Made by a program: the position numbers and the translations under genes
NCBI RefSeq assembly: GCF_020829595.1
Contig: NZ_JAIVFW010000058.1
Coordinates: 1-48,642 of the forward strand
Origin: Nostoc sp. CHAB 5844
GTDB taxonomy: Bacteria; Cyanobacteriota; Cyanobacteriia; Cyanobacteriales; Nostocaceae
Direction of reading: 5' to 3'
DNA length: 48,642 nucleotides
Notes under the pieces: model-generated
Database searches by the model: none
What the model was told of the DNA's origin: nothing
What the model saw: only the letters and a program-made list of their open reading frames with translations
Part shown: positions 48,385-48,642 of the stretch, piece after piece
Numbering within the stretch: position 1 is the stretch's first letter
Layout: every line of letters begins with the position of its first letter

Positions 48385-48519
48385 TAATACAGTTCAGTTA
48401 AGATCCCCCCGCCTACGGCAACCCCCTTCAAAAGGGGGTAAACGAGAATTATCAGCCCCCCTTTTAAAGGGGGGTTGGGGGGATCTTCAAAAGATTAAAG
48501 CGTTAACTGAACCGTATTA
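48385..48519. mobile_element. MITE with TAATACAGTTCAGTTAA ends (135 bp)
   Basis: TAATACAGTTCAGTTAA (48385-48401) and TTAACTGAACCGTATTA (48503-48519) are a 17-bp terminal inverted repeat with one mismatch. The interior has CCCCCTTCAAAAGGGGGTAA and CCCCCTTTTAAAGGGGGG hairpins. A third MITE family in this window. Confidence 0.75.
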
Positions 48520-48642
48520 CAGCAATTTTCAGGTAATTGAACCACAAACTACGATAACCTAAATATGAAGTAATTGTTTGATTCGATGCCAGTATCTTAC
48601 TCCGAGGATTTGCGTCGTCGCGTGATTGCAGCTTGGTTAGCA
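48518..48642 (+). mobile_element. IS630-family insertion sequence, left end with transposase N-terminus (partial)
   Basis: From ATG 48586 the frame to the window end reads MPVSYSEDLRRRVIAAWLA, the start of IS630-type transposases (SYxxDLRxRVIxA). The upstream TACAGCAATTTTC (48518-48530) is similar to the reverse complement of GAGAATTGCTATA at the IS630-derived MITE, so the left end is probably at 48518, directly abutting the MITE's last TA. Confidence 0.75.

Noticed and set aside
1-48642. CRISPR array, rRNA or tRNA genes
   Set aside because: No regularly spaced direct repeats with unique spacers and no cloverleaf-type conserved segments were recognised by eye; a tRNA or small-RNA search would be needed to exclude them.

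Overview
The window is chromosomal DNA of a cyanobacterium, most likely a filamentous, heterocyst-forming member of the Nostocales. Evidence: the octamer GCGATCGC (HIP1) recurs throughout, several proteins are of types I know mainly from cyanobacteria (DUF3082, a HetP-family protein, a TrpE-TrpG fusion, a cyanobacterial-type amidase fold), and small mobile elements and Uma2-type nucleases are frequent. No rRNA, tRNA or CRISPR array was recognised.

Layout. 1-330: tail of an IS630-type transposase next to a decapitated PIN toxin. 286-13.6 kb: mostly housekeeping or conserved genes (RsmB-like RNA methyltransferase, DUF2157/GDYXXLXY pair, old yellow enzyme, YjbQ, Nif3-like protein, beta-CASP hydrolase), interrupted at 4.1-5.15 kb by a heavily decayed nucleotidyltransferase/HPr-kinase-like locus. 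13.8-34.2 kb: an accessory region rich in toxin-antitoxin modules (ParDE, two PIN pairs, HigBA, Phd, orphans and remnants), a ParA/RHH pair behind an 8-bp-phased operator-like array, three Uma2 nucleases, a tyrosine recombinase, MITEs and two caspase-based gene pairs. 34.3-36.8 kb: rsmA, ispE and a cupin. 36.8-41.5 kb: a divergent locus with a membrane pentapeptide-repeat protein on one side and a trypsin-pseudoamidase plus a CHAT protease on the other. 41.8-48.3 kb: DUF3082, a histidine kinase/AraC-type regulator pair, TrpEG and a HetP-family protein. The window closes in the start of another IS630 transposase.

Main discovery. The caspase at 29007-30992 (minus strand) ends in an FGE/C-type-lectin domain whose last ~129 bp (29006-29134) has a near-copy 507 bp downstream (28499-28627). 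Of 14 mismatches that I count by eye in the well-aligned part, 10 lie at adenines of the coding strand of the downstream copy, which encodes a run of Asn codons where the gene encodes Phe, Tyr, Ile, Gly or Ser. This is the signature of a diversity-generating retroelement (DGR): template repeat at 28.5 kb, variable repeat at the end of the caspase gene. No reverse transcriptase or Avd gene is visible in the window, so this is an orphan cassette, either served in trans or fossil. The caspase gene sits 1 nt behind a Pepco-like partner gene.

Two other protease systems lie nearby: an EACC1-like/caspase pair (16.15-18.05 kb, overlapping genes, perfect EF-hand loop) and the 36.8-41.5 kb locus, in which the membrane protein and the CHAT protease share a ~21-residue motif that could be a homotypic, perhaps amyloid-like, signalling module. 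Together with the toxin-antitoxin genes, the middle of the window reads as a conflict/programmed-death island with strong signs of gene turnover.
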